From: Arthrobacter sp. D5-1
GTDB lineage: Bacteria > Actinomycetota > Actinomycetes > Actinomycetales > Micrococcaceae
DNA: 64,000 nucleotides
Direction: 5' to 3'
Assembly: GCF_017357425.1 (NCBI RefSeq)
Contig: NZ_CP014571.1
Location: 1,364,001 to 1,428,000, forward strand
The notes beneath the pieces were generated by a model. It did no database searches, was not told where the DNA came from, and was given only the letters and a program-made list of their open reading frames with translations. The translations under genes were made by a program, and so were the position numbers. This document shows, one piece after another, positions 46,935 to 55,914 of this stretch; position 1 is the first letter of the stretch; each line of letters starts with the position of its first letter.

Positions 46935-47870
46935 ATGAAGATCCCGCGGCCGCTCCCGGCAGACCTCACTTCGAAGCCCTTTACAAGGCAGGAAGCGCTC
47001 GACGCCGGAGTGTCAGTTGGGCGACTGCGTTATCGGGATCTGGACTCACCAAGCCGTCAGATATATGTACCCGGCTCCGTTGACGAGTTGCAGTTGACCG
47101 ATCGCGCCAGACCCTTGACGTTGGTCACGCCGTTCTCCGCGGCTTCGCATGCGACGGCGTTCCTTCTTTGGGGGTTTCCCGGATTCCTCCCACGCAGCCA
47201 TGAGCCGGGTATTCACATTTCGCGACCTGACACCGTCGGAATCCCGCGCCGCCGGGGCGTGATCGGGCATAGGGGACAGTTCTTCGAAGACGAGATCACC
47301 GCTTTGGATGGAATGTACATCACCAGCCGGGCCCGGACATGGCTGGACTGTGCCCGGAGAATGGATATTGATGAGATCACTGTCGTGGCTGACCATCTGT
47401 TGCGTGTGCCCAAGCCGGAATTTGAAGGACGCAGTTCCCCGTATTGCACCATGGATGAGCTCGAAGAGATGCTTGACCGGCACTGGGGGACACCGGGTAT
47501 CCGAAAGGCCCGCCCCGCCTTGGAACAAGCTTGCGTGGGTGCCGACTCCGCACCCGAAACGCGACTTAGGCTGGCGCTGAACAGGGCTGGGCTGCCCACA
47601 GCGGAAGTCAACGTGCCCACGGAACTGAGTCCCGGCGTCGTACGTCAACCGGACCTGGCGTATCGCGAACAGCGTGTTGCCGTGGAATACGAAGGTGAGG
47701 GTCATTCAGATCCGGAGCAGATTGTCCGGGACATAGCCCGTGAGGAAGACTTCAGCCGCGCAGGATGGACCTTGGTGAGGATCTCAAAGCGGCACATGGG
47801 CAACGACGCGAGGTCCGCCGTGGCCAAAGTGCGCAGGGCGCTCGAACAACGCGGCTGGGCTCCCAACTAG
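46935..47870 (+). CDS. DUF559-type endonuclease-like protein (copy 1)
   Basis: A 311-residue protein. The N-terminal part has a winged-helix-like segment (FTRQEALDAGVSVGRLRYRD, then RQIYVPGS) as in AbiEi-like antitoxin N-domains. The C-terminal domain resembles the Vsr-like PD-(D/E)XK fold of DUF559: RQPDLAYREQRVAVEYEGEG with Asp and Glu-x-Glu, then EDFSRAGWTLVRISK. The ATG at 46935 is chosen; frames extending upstream lack a ribosome-binding site. Its TAG is the TAG within CCCAACTAG at the left edge of repeat H2. H1 ends 63 bp before the start codon and H2 begins at the end of the coding region. Function is unknown. Confidence 0.8.
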   Translation: MKIPRPLPADLTSKPFTRQEALDAGVSVGRLRYRDLDSPSRQIYVPGSVDELQLTDRARPLTLVTPFSAASHATAFLLWGFPGFLPRSHEPGIHISRPDTVGIPRRRGVIGHRGQFFEDEITALDGMYITSRARTWLDCARRMDIDEITVVADHLLRVPKPEFEGRSSPYCTMDELEEMLDRHWGTPGIRKARPALEQACVGADSAPETRLRLALNRAGLPTAEVNVPTELSPGVVRQPDLAYREQRVAVEYEGEGHSDPEQIVRDIAREEDFSRAGWTLVRISKRHMGNDARSAVAKVRRALEQRGWAPN

Positions 47871-47927
47871 GTAACAGTAAACGTTCCACTGAGCGCTCAA
47901 TGGGACGTTTACTGTTACCTAGTTGGG
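47862..47927. repeat. 66-bp palindrome family P, copy H2 (between convergent genes)
   Basis: A perfect 23-bp inverted repeat (CCCAACTAGGTAACAG... with its complement ending ...CTAGTTGGG), loop 20 bp. The stop codon of the DUF559 gene is inside it and the TAA of the MFS gene (47928-47930) abuts it. It probably works as a bidirectional terminator. Confidence 0.93.
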
Positions 47928-49280
47928 TTAGGAGAGGACGCGCTGCTTCGTCTCCGGGGCGAAGAACGCCATCCACAGCACGGACAGCAGCACCAGGCCA
48001 CCGGCCATCGCGAACGACTGCGCCAACCCGAACTCGGGCCAGAAGAAGGAGGCAAACACCAGCGGGCCGAAGCCGGCGCCGATGCGGGAGAACGTCGAAG
48101 CCCAGCCGAAGCCCGAGCCGCGAAGTTCGGTGGGGTACAGCTCGGACACGTAGGCATAGAGGACCGGAATGGCCACCTGGACCACGAAGCCGAACACCAG
48201 CAGCCAGAACACAGCAGCCGATGGCACATCCACGACGAACGCCACGATCACCAGCGTCAGCGCGGACAACGGACCGGTAATGGCAAGGATCCACTTGCGT
48301 CCCACCCGCTCCACCAGCAGCGCTGCCACCACCACGCCCAGAAGTCCGACGGCGGCCATGCTCGCCGTCGTGACGAACGCCTTGTACTCCTCGAATCCGG
48401 CGCCGATAAGAATGCGCGGCATCCACGTGAGGGACAAGTAATAGACCAACAGGATGCTGAAGAACAGGGCCCAGGCCGCGGTCGTAATCTTCCAATTGAA
48501 CTGCCAGATCCCGCGCAACTGTGCCCACGCGCTGCCGGGGGAGAGGCGCGGTGCGGCCTGAGGCTCGGGCAAACTGTACGCGCGGGGCTCGGCACCGGTG
48601 GCTTCCACCAGACCGTCGATCACCGCCGCCGCCTCTTGCCGTCTACCCGCTCGAATCAAGAACAGCGGAGATTCCGGCACCGAACGCCGAACCCAGAAAA
48701 CGAGCAATGCGGGCAACACCATGATGAGCATCGTGAGCCGCCAATCGCCGAAGGCAGCAACCAGGCCGGCGGAGACGAAACCACAGAGCGCAGCACCGAT
48801 CGGCCACCACCCGTCCATGGCCGTCAGCACCTTGCCGCGTTGTTTGCGGGGAGTGAACTCACCCACCAGCGCATAATCCACGGGGATGCAGCCGCCCAGG
48901 CCGAAGCCGGCCATGAAGCGGAAGATGCAGAACCACACGATGTCCGGCGCAAAAGCACCCAGAACCGTGAAGATGCTGAAAATCAGGAGGGTCGCTGTGA
49001 AGGCTTTCTTGCGGCCAATGGTGTCGGCAATGGTGCCCCACGCGAACGCACCCACGGCCATGCCGATCAGGTTGGCCGTGCCGATCCACGCAGCGTCAGT
49101 CGGTTGCAGCGACCAGTGCTTGGACAGCAGTGGTATCAGGATGCCGTTGAGCGTGACATCCCAAGCGTCGAACATGAACCCGAGCCCGCCGATCAGGAAA
49201 ATCCGTCCCTGGACCTTCCACCGCCATGGCAGTTCCTGCACAACTTGCTCGCCGCTGGGCACGGCTGTGTATGTATTCAT
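47928..49280 (-). CDS. MFS transporter, metabolite:H+ symporter type
   Basis: A 450-residue protein with 12 helices. The sugar-porter-like motif is GTIADTIGRKKAFTATLLIF after helix 2, GLGGCIPVDYALVGEFTPRK after helix 4, and SVPESPLFL before the central loop. AGGAGG lies four bases before the ATG at 49280. It is the last gene of an operon with the MurNAc-type kinase and murQ, so it may take up a cell-wall amino sugar (inference). The stop codon abuts repeat H2. Confidence 0.9.
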   Translation of the reverse strand: MNTYTAVPSGEQVVQELPWRWKVQGRIFLIGGLGFMFDAWDVTLNGILIPLLSKHWSLQPTDAAWIGTANLIGMAVGAFAWGTIADTIGRKKAFTATLLIFSIFTVLGAFAPDIVWFCIFRFMAGFGLGGCIPVDYALVGEFTPRKQRGKVLTAMDGWWPIGAALCGFVSAGLVAAFGDWRLTMLIMVLPALLVFWVRRSVPESPLFLIRAGRRQEAAAVIDGLVEATGAEPRAYSLPEPQAAPRLSPGSAWAQLRGIWQFNWKITTAAWALFFSILLVYYLSLTWMPRILIGAGFEEYKAFVTTASMAAVGLLGVVVAALLVERVGRKWILAITGPLSALTLVIVAFVVDVPSAAVFWLLVFGFVVQVAIPVLYAYVSELYPTELRGSGFGWASTFSRIGAGFGPLVFASFFWPEFGLAQSFAMAGGLVLLSVLWMAFFAPETKQRVLS

Positions 49281-49331
49281 TGGGCCTCCTGCATGCAACT
49301 TTATGCGCTGTGCACCGAGCGGAAGTCCGCG

Positions 49332-50282
49332 TTACTTCTGGTTCTCGATGGCCCTCCGGAGGAAACCACCGGCTTCCTCCAACGCACCCTTGGCCTGACC
49401 AGCCTCGATACCTGTCAGGAGCACCAAAATTGCCGCCTTCACGGAACCGCCCACGGCGTCCAAAGCAGTGGAGGCTTCTTGGGCCGACACTCCGGTGGCG
49501 TGCTGGACCGTCCGTTGCGAACGAGCCAAAAGCTTCTCGTTCGTGGCACGCAAGTCCACCATGAGGTTCCCGTAGGTCTTGCCGAGTTTCACCATCACCA
49601 AAGTGCTGATCATGTTGAGGACAAGTTTCTGGGCGGTACCCGAGTTCAGCCTGGTCGAGCCCGCAATAAACTCCGGACCTACGACAACCTCAATCGCCGC
49701 GTCCGCCAGATGACTCACGGCCGAGCCCTTGTTGCACGCCAGCGACGCCGTAAACGCACCCCGTTTCCGCGCTTCTTCCAGCGCACCGATCACGTACGGC
49801 GTCCTGCCGGAGGCGGTAATACCCACGACGGCGTCTGCTTCCGTCACGTTGATGTCGTGCAGGTCGCGCGCGCCAGCCGTTGCGTTGTCCTCTGCGTACT
49901 CCACCGGATGTTGGATGGCTTTGGTGCCGCCCGCAATAAGTCCGACGACGAGACCCGGCGGGGTGCCGAATGTCGGCGGGCACTCGCTCGCGTCGAGCAC
50001 ACCCAACCGTCCGGCCGTTCCCGCTCCCACATACAAAAGGCGCCCGCCGCGCTGGAGTCGCTCCGCAACGGCGTCGACCGTTTGAACGATCGCCGGGCTC
50101 GCAGCCTCAACGGCAGCATGTACTCCTGCACTGTGGGCAAGCATCGCCGAAACGAGTTCTTCAGTGCCCAGGATGTCCAGATTGTCCAAACCCTCGGCAG
50201 TGGCCTCGGTCGCCAACCCGGCGAGTTCCGTGCGCAGGCCCGCAAGTTTGTCGGCGTCAGTCGGGCCAGTTTGTTCCGTCAC
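49332..50282 (-). CDS. murQ: N-acetylmuramic acid 6-phosphate etherase MurQ
   Basis: A 316-residue SIS-domain enzyme that cleaves the lactyl ether of MurNAc 6-phosphate to GlcNAc 6-phosphate. The motif GAGTAGRLGVLDASECPPTF is the etherase signature, and SGRTPYVIGALEEARKRGAF, ATNEKLLARSQRTV further fix the family. The GTG at 50282 is preferred (AGGAAAGG upstream). It overlaps the kinase gene by 26 bp, indicating translational coupling. Peptidoglycan recycling or scavenging pathway. Confidence 0.95.
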   Translation of the reverse strand: MTEQTGPTDADKLAGLRTELAGLATEATAEGLDNLDILGTEELVSAMLAHSAGVHAAVEAASPAIVQTVDAVAERLQRGGRLLYVGAGTAGRLGVLDASECPPTFGTPPGLVVGLIAGGTKAIQHPVEYAEDNATAGARDLHDINVTEADAVVGITASGRTPYVIGALEEARKRGAFTASLACNKGSAVSHLADAAIEVVVGPEFIAGSTRLNSGTAQKLVLNMISTLVMVKLGKTYGNLMVDLRATNEKLLARSQRTVQHATGVSAQEASTALDAVGGSVKAAILVLLTGIEAGQAKGALEEAGGFLRRAIENQK

Positions 50283-51204
50283 GGTGGATGTACCTTTCCT
50301 GGATGAGCCCGCGGCGCGTCGCAGCGAGGGCAGCACCGTCCAAGCCATCGCCGAGCGGCGCCACCACCTCAATCCCAGCCGAAGCGAGGGACTTCCGCAA
50401 GAGCGCCGCGAAGAACTCCGATCCCACCACTCCACCCAGGAGCGCCACGCGCGGCGTGCTGCCGCGCTCACCACTGGACGCGAGCTTCACCGTGTGGGTC
50501 AGAATGCGGCATGCCTCGCCGATGATGTCATGCGCGACGGCGTCACCCGCCTCCGCTGCGTGCAGAACCAGCGGCGTGAACCGGGCCATCGCACGGTACG
50601 GGTTTTCGCTGTCAGCGAGCCAGCCCGGGAGCATCTCCGGCGACTCGACCAGGGCACCGGCCGCGGCCGACAACGAGGTGGCGGGGCCGCCGTCGTGCGC
50701 TTCAAGAACTGCCTGCAGACCTTGCTGGCCAATCCATCGTCCGCTGCCGCGGTCGCCAAGGTAGGGGCCCCAGCCGTCGGCCCGGTGCAGGACTCCGGCT
50801 TCATCGAAACGGAAGGCCACGGCGCCGGTCCCCACGATGAGCGTGGTGCCCGGAGCGCCTTGGAGAGCCCCGAGTTGGGCGGCTGTCGCGTCGGAAAGGA
50901 CGGCTGCGGGGACACTGAATCTCTGGGCCAGCATGGTGGCGAGTTCCTGGGATTTTTCGGCGGATGCTTCGACGCCGGCCACTGCGGCGCCGATTCCTGT
51001 CAACGTGCTGACGGGGAGACCGGGCGGCAACAAGCTGACCGTCTCGAGGAGCAGCTCGAACGCCAGCGTGGGCCCGTTGTCCACGTGCACGCCGGGGAAG
51101 CCGTGCTGGTCGGCCGCGCCCAGCAACTCGCCACCGCTGCGCAACTCCACGCGGCAACGGCTCTTCCCTACATCGGCAACAAGAACGACCTCGGTGGCTT
51201 CCAT
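50257..51204 (-). CDS. BadF/BadG-type N-acetyl sugar kinase (MurNAc/GlcNAc kinase-like)
   Basis: A 315-residue ASKHA kinase. N-terminal phosphate motif VLVADVGKSRCRVEL, then GIGAAVAGVEA, VLSDATAAQLGAL, and TTLIVGTGAVAFRF, followed by GWGPYLGDRGSGRWIGQQGL, typical of GlcNAc kinase-like BadF/BadG proteins. Together with murQ it would phosphorylate MurNAc and then cleave the ether. The stop overlaps murQ. It is divergent from the second DUF559 gene, with a palindrome (51219-51277) in the gap. Confidence 0.9.
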   Translation of the reverse strand: MEATEVVLVADVGKSRCRVELRSGGELLGAADQHGFPGVHVDNGPTLAFELLLETVSLLPPGLPVSTLTGIGAAVAGVEASAEKSQELATMLAQRFSVPAAVLSDATAAQLGALQGAPGTTLIVGTGAVAFRFDEAGVLHRADGWGPYLGDRGSGRWIGQQGLQAVLEAHDGGPATSLSAAAGALVESPEMLPGWLADSENPYRAMARFTPLVLHAAEAGDAVAHDIIGEACRILTHTVKLASSGERGSTPRVALLGGVVGSEFFAALLRKSLASAGIEVVAPLGDGLDGAALAATRRGLIQERYIHRDGTNWPD

Positions 51205-51218
51205 GGATCAACCCTATG

Positions 51219-51277
51219 TTGTGAGGCCCGTTCTGCAGGGTATGGGTCTCGCTTTGCCTGCAGAGTGGGCCTCGCAA
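51219..51277. repeat. Palindrome carrying the core of the tandem-array unit
   Basis: The left arm (51219-51239) has TTGTGAGGCCC then CTGCAGG; the right arm (51257-51277) has CCTGCAG then GGGCCTCGCAA. The arms are 21 bp each, nearly perfect, around a 17-bp loop. AGTGGGCCTCGCAACGC is the core of the array downstream of the DUF559 gene (52348 onward). Confidence 0.8.
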
Positions 51278-51391
51278 CGCGTTGGCTGGCAACGCGGGCG
51301 CAACTTCTGTGGAGGAACAGTCGCAGCGCCCCCAGGGGCCAAATCTGTGGATAACGCAACACCGCCGACCGTTTCCGGCAAGCATGGTCCA

Positions 51392-52321
51392 ATGCTGAAA
51401 CCCACGCCCCTGCCGTCGGAGATCGACCCGGATGGCTTCCTTGTCCGAGATGCGTACGCGGCTGGCGTTCCCCGCGGGAGGTTGCAATCGGCGGGCCTCG
51501 TCACACCCAGCCGGGGAATCCGGCTCAACCGAAGCGATAGCCCCAACGTGGCGCTACTTGCACGACTGCATACGGCCATCACTCCCAGATGTGCGGTGAG
51601 CCATGTAACCGCGGCGCTCCTCTGGTCGATCCCACTTCCGATCTATCTGGAGGAGGAGGGCAACAACGGCGTTATCCATGTGACGCGTCGACACGAGATT
51701 GGGCGGGTTAAGCGTCGCGGTGTGGTGGGGCATCGGGCGCCGCTCTTGGCCAGGGATGTTCGTGTTGTGAACGGGGTCCAACTGACGTCGCCCGAGTGGA
51801 CCTGGATGGATTTGGCCCGGCAGATAGGGCGGTCTTCGCTTGTGGCCGCCGGAGACTTTCTGTTGGCCCGGGAGAATCCGTTGTCCTCCATTGAGGCGAT
51901 CCAGGAAGTCATTAACCGGCGACCGAAGGTAAAGGGAATCAGGATGGCCCGGGAGATACTGCCGTTGCTGCGCGTTGGAGTCGATTCTCCGCAGGAATCC
52001 CGGCTGCGGTTGAAAATCGTCGACGCCGGCCTGCCGGAGCCAGCGGTCACGCAGCCGATCTTTGATGAGCATGGCAGGTACATATCCACGCCGGACCTCC
52101 AGTACAAGGAATACAAAATTGCCATGGAGTATGAGGGGGACCATCACCGCTCCGATCCCGTGCAATGGGGTAAGGACATCGAACGTGACGATCGGCTTCG
52201 GGCTATGGGATGGATCGTGCTCAGGTTCTCCGATGTCCAGATGAAAGGTGGATGGGCCAACGCGGAACGTAAGGTTCGCGATGCGTTGGTGTCGCGCGGG
52301 TGGCGAGGCCCGGCGTCGTAA
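51392..52321 (+). CDS. DUF559-type endonuclease-like protein (copy 2)
   Basis: A 309-residue paralogue of the protein at 46935-47870. The N-terminal winged-helix-like segment is VRDAYAAGVPRGRLQSAGLV then SRGIRLNRS. The C-terminal domain has STPDLQYKEYKIAMEYEGDH (Asp and Glu-x-Glu of the PD-(D/E)XK core) and RLRAMGWIVLRFSDVQM. The start is a plain ATG without an obvious ribosome-binding site. The gene is bracketed by a palindrome upstream and a tandem array starting 26 bp after its stop. Function is unknown. Confidence 0.8.
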   Translation: MLKPTPLPSEIDPDGFLVRDAYAAGVPRGRLQSAGLVTPSRGIRLNRSDSPNVALLARLHTAITPRCAVSHVTAALLWSIPLPIYLEEEGNNGVIHVTRRHEIGRVKRRGVVGHRAPLLARDVRVVNGVQLTSPEWTWMDLARQIGRSSLVAAGDFLLARENPLSSIEAIQEVINRRPKVKGIRMAREILPLLRVGVDSPQESRLRLKIVDAGLPEPAVTQPIFDEHGRYISTPDLQYKEYKIAMEYEGDHHRSDPVQWGKDIERDDRLRAMGWIVLRFSDVQMKGGWANAERKVRDALVSRGWRGPAS

Positions 52322-52339
52322 TTCTTGCGCACGGGGTGT

Positions 52340-52812
52340 TGGGTGTGGAGTGGGCCTCGCATTGTGGGGGCGGGATTTGTGGGGCCTGGTGTGCAGGGGT
52401 TGGGCGGGGTGTTGGGTGTGGAGTGGGCCTCGCAACGCAAGGGGTGTGTTTGTGGGGCCTGGTGTGCAGGGGTTGGGGAGGGTTGATGGGTGTGGAGTGG
52501 GCCTCGCATTGCAGGGGGTGTGTTTGTGGGGCCTGGTGTGCAGAGGTTGGGCGGGTTGATGGGTGTGGAGTGGGCCTCGCAGTGTGGGGGGCGGGATTTG
52601 TGGGGCCTGGTGTGCAGGGGTTGGGCGGGTTGATGGGTAAGGAGTGGGCCTCGCAACGCAGGGGGCGGGATTTGTGGGGCCTGGTGTGCAGGGGTTGGGC
52701 GGGTTGATGGGTGCGGAGTGGGCCTCGCATTGCAGGGGGTGGGATTTGTGGGGCCTGGTGTGCAGGGGTTGGGGAGGGTTGATGGGTGCAGAGCGGGCCT
52801 CGCAACGCAAGA
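52340..52812. repeat. Seven-copy 73-75 bp tandem array upstream of purH
   Basis: GAG(T/C)GGGCCTCGCA starts at 52348, 52421, 52495, 52568, 52642, 52716 and 52791: periods 73, 74, 73, 74, 74, 75. Each unit also contains GTGGGGCCTGGTGTGCAG and a G-rich tail such as GGGGTTGGGCGGGTTGATGG. Five of the six full units fit a four-run G3+ quadruplex pattern with short loops. The whole stretch is open on the minus strand in several frames because it is C-rich there; I do not regard these as genes. Confidence 0.93.
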
Positions 52813-52920
52813 GCCCCCAAAGACGCAAAACGAGCCATCGAGCGAAACGCGATAAACTCTCCGTATCCCACACCCGCGACACCACCCGCGACTTCTACGC
52901 GAACTAAGACGGAGACTTTT

Positions 52921-54591
52921 GTGAGCTTGACGCAGCTTGACCGTGTTCCCATCCGCCGTGCACTGATCTCGGTTTACGACAAGACGGGACTGGAGGAGCT
53001 CGCGAGGGGCCTGCACGCAGCCGGCGTCGCCATCGTTTCCACCGGCTCCACCGCCAAGAAGATCGCCGCCGCAGGCATCCCGGTCAAGGAAGTCGAAGAA
53101 GTCACCGGCTCCCCGGAAATGCTGGACGGCCGCGTCAAGACCCTGCATCCGCGCGTGCACGGCGGCATCCTGGCCGACCGCCGCGTCCCGTCCCACATGG
53201 ACACCCTTGCGGGCATGGAGATCGAAACCTTCGACCTCGTGGTGGTGAACCTGTACCCGTTCGTCGAGACCGTGAAGTCCGGCGCAGCGCAGGACGACGT
53301 TGTTGAGCAGATCGACATCGGAGGCCCCGCGATGGTGCGTTCGGCCGCTAAGAACCACGCCGCCGTCGCCATTGTCACGGACCCCAACTTCTACGGCGAA
53401 GTGGTTGCCGCAGCACAGGAAGGCGGCTTCGACCTGAACACCCGCCGCCGCCTGGCTGCCAAGGCCTTTGCGCACACGGCCAGCTACGACAATGCTGTTG
53501 CTTCCTGGACCGCAAGCCAGTTCCTGGACGAAGACGGCGACGGCATCATCGACTGGCCCGCCTACGCCGGCCTGTCGCTGGAACGCTCCGAGGTCCTCCG
53601 CTACGGCGAAAACCCGCACCAGCAGGCGGCTCTCTACGTGGACAAGGCTGCTCCGGCCGGCATCGCCCAGGCCGACCAGCTGCACGGCAAGGCCATGAGC
53701 TACAACAACTTCGTCGACGCCGATGCCGCCCTGCGCGCTGCCTTCGACTTCGCCGAGCCGGCTGTCGCGATCATCAAGCACGCCAACCCTTGCGGTGTAG
53801 CTGTCGGTTCGGCCGACGCTGCAGACCCGATCGCCGACGCACACGCCAAGGCCCACGCCTGCGACCCCGTTTCCGCCTTCGGTGGCGTCATCGCTGCAAA
53901 CCGCACCGTCACCGCCGGCATGGCCCGCACGGTTGCCGACATCTTCACCGAGGTTGTCATCGCCCCGGACTTCGAGCCCGAAGCCGTGGAGATCCTTTCA
54001 AAGAAGAAGAACATCCGCCTCCTCGCCCTGCCCGAGGGCTACGGCCGCTACCCCTCCGAGATGCGCCAGGTTTCCGGCGGCGTCCTGGTCCAGATGAGCG
54101 ACAAGGTGGGTGCCGACGGCGACAACCCCGCCAACTGGACCCTCGCTGCCGGCGAAGCCGCCGACGAAGCAACGCTCGCAGACCTCGCCTTCGCCTGGAC
54201 CGCTTGCCGCGCTGCCAAGTCCAACGCCATCCTGATCGCCAACCACGGTGCAGCCGTGGGCATCGGCATGGGCCAGGTCAACCGCCTGGACTCCTGCCGC
54301 CTGGCCGTCGAGCGCGCCAACACGCTGGGCGTGCAGGTAGAGTCCGACGTCGAAGGTGCGGGCGGCGCGTCCAACACCAGCGGTTCTGACGCACCTGAGC
54401 GCGCCCGCGGCGCCGTTGCATCCTCGGACGCGTTCTTCCCGTTCGCTGACGGCCTGCAGATCCTGATCGATGCCGGTGTCCGCGCCGTCGTCCAGCCGGG
54501 CGGTTCCGTCCGCGACGAGGAAGTCATCGCCGCAGCCAACGCTGCAGGCATCACGATGTACTTCACCGGCGCACGCCACTTCTTCCACTAG
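52921..54591 (+). CDS. purH: Bifunctional AICAR formyltransferase/IMP cyclohydrolase PurH
   Basis: A 556-residue enzyme for the last two steps of IMP synthesis. The N-terminal IMP cyclohydrolase domain has [40 protein letters not shown], and [17 protein letters not shown]. The C-terminal AICAR formyltransferase domain has [13 protein letters not shown] and [16 protein letters not shown]. The GTG at 52921 has GGAG seven bases upstream; a longer open frame enters the tandem array. Length is typical. A GC-rich terminator follows. Confidence 0.97.
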   Translation: MSLTQLDRVPIRRALISVYDKTGLEELARGLHAAGVAIVSTGSTAKKIAAAGIPVKEVEEVTGSPEMLDGRVKTLHPRVHGGILADRRVPSHMDTLAGMEIETFDLVVVNLYPFVETVKSGAAQDDVVEQIDIGGPAMVRSAAKNHAAVAIVTDPNFYGEVVAAAQEGGFDLNTRRRLAAKAFAHTASYDNAVASWTASQFLDEDGDGIIDWPAYAGLSLERSEVLRYGENPHQQAALYVDKAAPAGIAQADQLHGKAMSYNNFVDADAALRAAFDFAEPAVAIIKHANPCGVAVGSADAADPIADAHAKAHACDPVSAFGGVIAANRTVTAGMARTVADIFTEVVIAPDFEPEAVEILSKKKNIRLLALPEGYGRYPSEMRQVSGGVLVQMSDKVGADGDNPANWTLAAGEAADEATLADLAFAWTACRAAKSNAILIANHGAAVGIGMGQVNRLDSCRLAVERANTLGVQVESDVEGAGGASNTSGSDAPERARGAVASSDAFFPFADGLQILIDAGVRAVVQPGGSVRDEEVIAAANAAGITMYFTGARHFFH

Positions 54592-54618
54592 AGGAAGAGC
54601 CCGCCAGGGCCCAGGCAG

Positions 54619-54676
54619 AAAGCACCACAACGCAACGGCGGCCGCCCCCGGGAGGGGACGGCCGCCGTCGTGCTTT
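54619..54676. terminator. Terminator after purH (bidirectional)
   Basis: ACGGCGGCCG (54635-54644) pairs with CGGCCGCCGT (54659-54668), with CCCC/GGGG inside and AAAGCAC (54619-54625)/GTGCTTT (54670-54676) outside. It sits between convergent purH and the serine protease gene. Confidence 0.85.
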
Positions 54677-54720
54677 ATCCGCACATACTTAACAGGGACG
54701 TGCCAGCAAAAGAGGGTCCG

Positions 54721-55725
54721 CTACGAAGCCGCTGCTGCGGTGTTGTACGTGGACTGGATCACGGTGCCCCAGTAGGGGCCGTACATGGTGGTGGAGTTGC
54801 TGCCGTATCCGTAGCTGTTCACGGAGTTCTGGTAGCCGGAGGAGCTGGTGCCGATGAACCACGGACCGCCCGAGGAACCACCGGTCATGTTGCAGGGGAT
54901 TCCCTGGCTGTTGAACTGCGGGTTGTAGGGATCATTGGTTGCCTTGCCGGAGCAGCTCTTGAGCGATTCACCGTTGAAGGGCGAGCCTGCCGGGTAGCCG
55001 AAGGCCTTGTAGCTCAGGCCGCGGGCGGCGTTGAACTGGACGCCGGAGGCCCCGACGACGTCGGCGAGCTTCTGGCCGTTGAGGGTGTTGACCACGGCGA
55101 AAGCGGTGTCGTACTGCATGTTGCCGTTGGATGCCCACTGGGTGGGGGCGTACAGCGCCTTTGCCGTCCACTTCCCGTAGGGTGCGGCACCGTTGAGGTA
55201 AGCCGGGACAAACACGAAGTTGGTGGCGTATGCGCCCGGGCCTTCGTTGAGGCAGTGGCCTGCAGTGGAGACCGTGCTCTTGTTGGTTGAGGTGACGGAG
55301 TTGCCGGAGCAGACGTAGTTGGAGCCGCCCAGGGTGAAGAAGACCTTGCCGATGTGCTTGACGGGGGTTTCGCTCTGGTTGACCTTGCGGTCGATGGTCT
55401 TGGAGTCGGTGGTGGCCTGCTGGCCTGCGATGCTGCTGAGGGCGCCCGGGGCTTCGGTGACCGGGGCTTTGCCGAGGTTGAGGAGCTTGCCGCGGTCAAG
55501 CGCTTTGGCCGCGAGGATTTCGCCGGACTTGGCATTCTTCATGCGCTCCGGCGTCCAGTAGTCTGCAGCGCCGGTGTCCGACACTACATGGCTGCTGACC
55601 GCAGCGCCGCTGGAGTCTGCGTTCTGGGCCGGTGCCGCGTTGGCGCTGGTGGTTCCAACCAGCGCCAGGATTGCGGCAGCGGACAGACTCAGCAGGCTTG
55701 TGGCCAGGGTCTTGGTTTTCGTCAC
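54721..55725 (-). CDS. Secreted trypsin-like/V8-like serine protease
   Basis: A 334-residue exported protein. The GTG at 55725 has AGGA six bases upstream; a longer in-frame ATG would spoil the signal. The signal peptide ends in SANAA. After a propeptide of about 100 residues, the protease has His in STAGHC, Asp in NMQYDTAFAVV, and Ser in MTGGSSGGPW: the chymotrypsin-fold triad. Cysteines in YVCSGNS, GHC, SCSGKA and PCNMTG suggest two disulfides. It is probably an extracellular protease in the group of Glu-specific endopeptidases. Confidence 0.93.
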   Translation of the reverse strand: MTKTKTLATSLLSLSAAAILALVGTTSANAAPAQNADSSGAAVSSHVVSDTGAADYWTPERMKNAKSGEILAAKALDRGKLLNLGKAPVTEAPGALSSIAGQQATTDSKTIDRKVNQSETPVKHIGKVFFTLGGSNYVCSGNSVTSTNKSTVSTAGHCLNEGPGAYATNFVFVPAYLNGAAPYGKWTAKALYAPTQWASNGNMQYDTAFAVVNTLNGQKLADVVGASGVQFNAARGLSYKAFGYPAGSPFNGESLKSCSGKATNDPYNPQFNSQGIPCNMTGGSSGGPWFIGTSSSGYQNSVNSYGYGSNSTTMYGPYWGTVIQSTYNTAAAAS

Positions 55726-55914
55726 GTTGTTCCTACCTATCGAGGGAGTGAGGCGGCCAGTGATGGCGACCGCCGACTGACGGAATTGAAGGTATCGAAC
55801 GTATGACAAGTTTGTAAAGAGATGTTTCATAGTTTGTGATAATTTGGTGTCACTTCCTCGTCAAGTAGCGCGGTCCCTTTGGTGATCCCAGTGACAGCCC
55901 TTGGCAGGAAGCCG

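Noticed and set aside
52144..53856. Very long minus-strand open frames rich in Pro, His and Thr across the tandem array and into purH
   Set aside because: They are created by the C-rich strand of the repeat array lacking stop codons and by antisense of purH; no start signal and no plausible protein.
54661..54670. Frequent GCCGCCGTCG motif (also near 41160, 43990, 50690, 61080, 63717)
   Set aside because: Several copies are inside coding regions and one is in a terminator; it may be overrepresented, but I cannot separate this from high-GC codon bias without counting.
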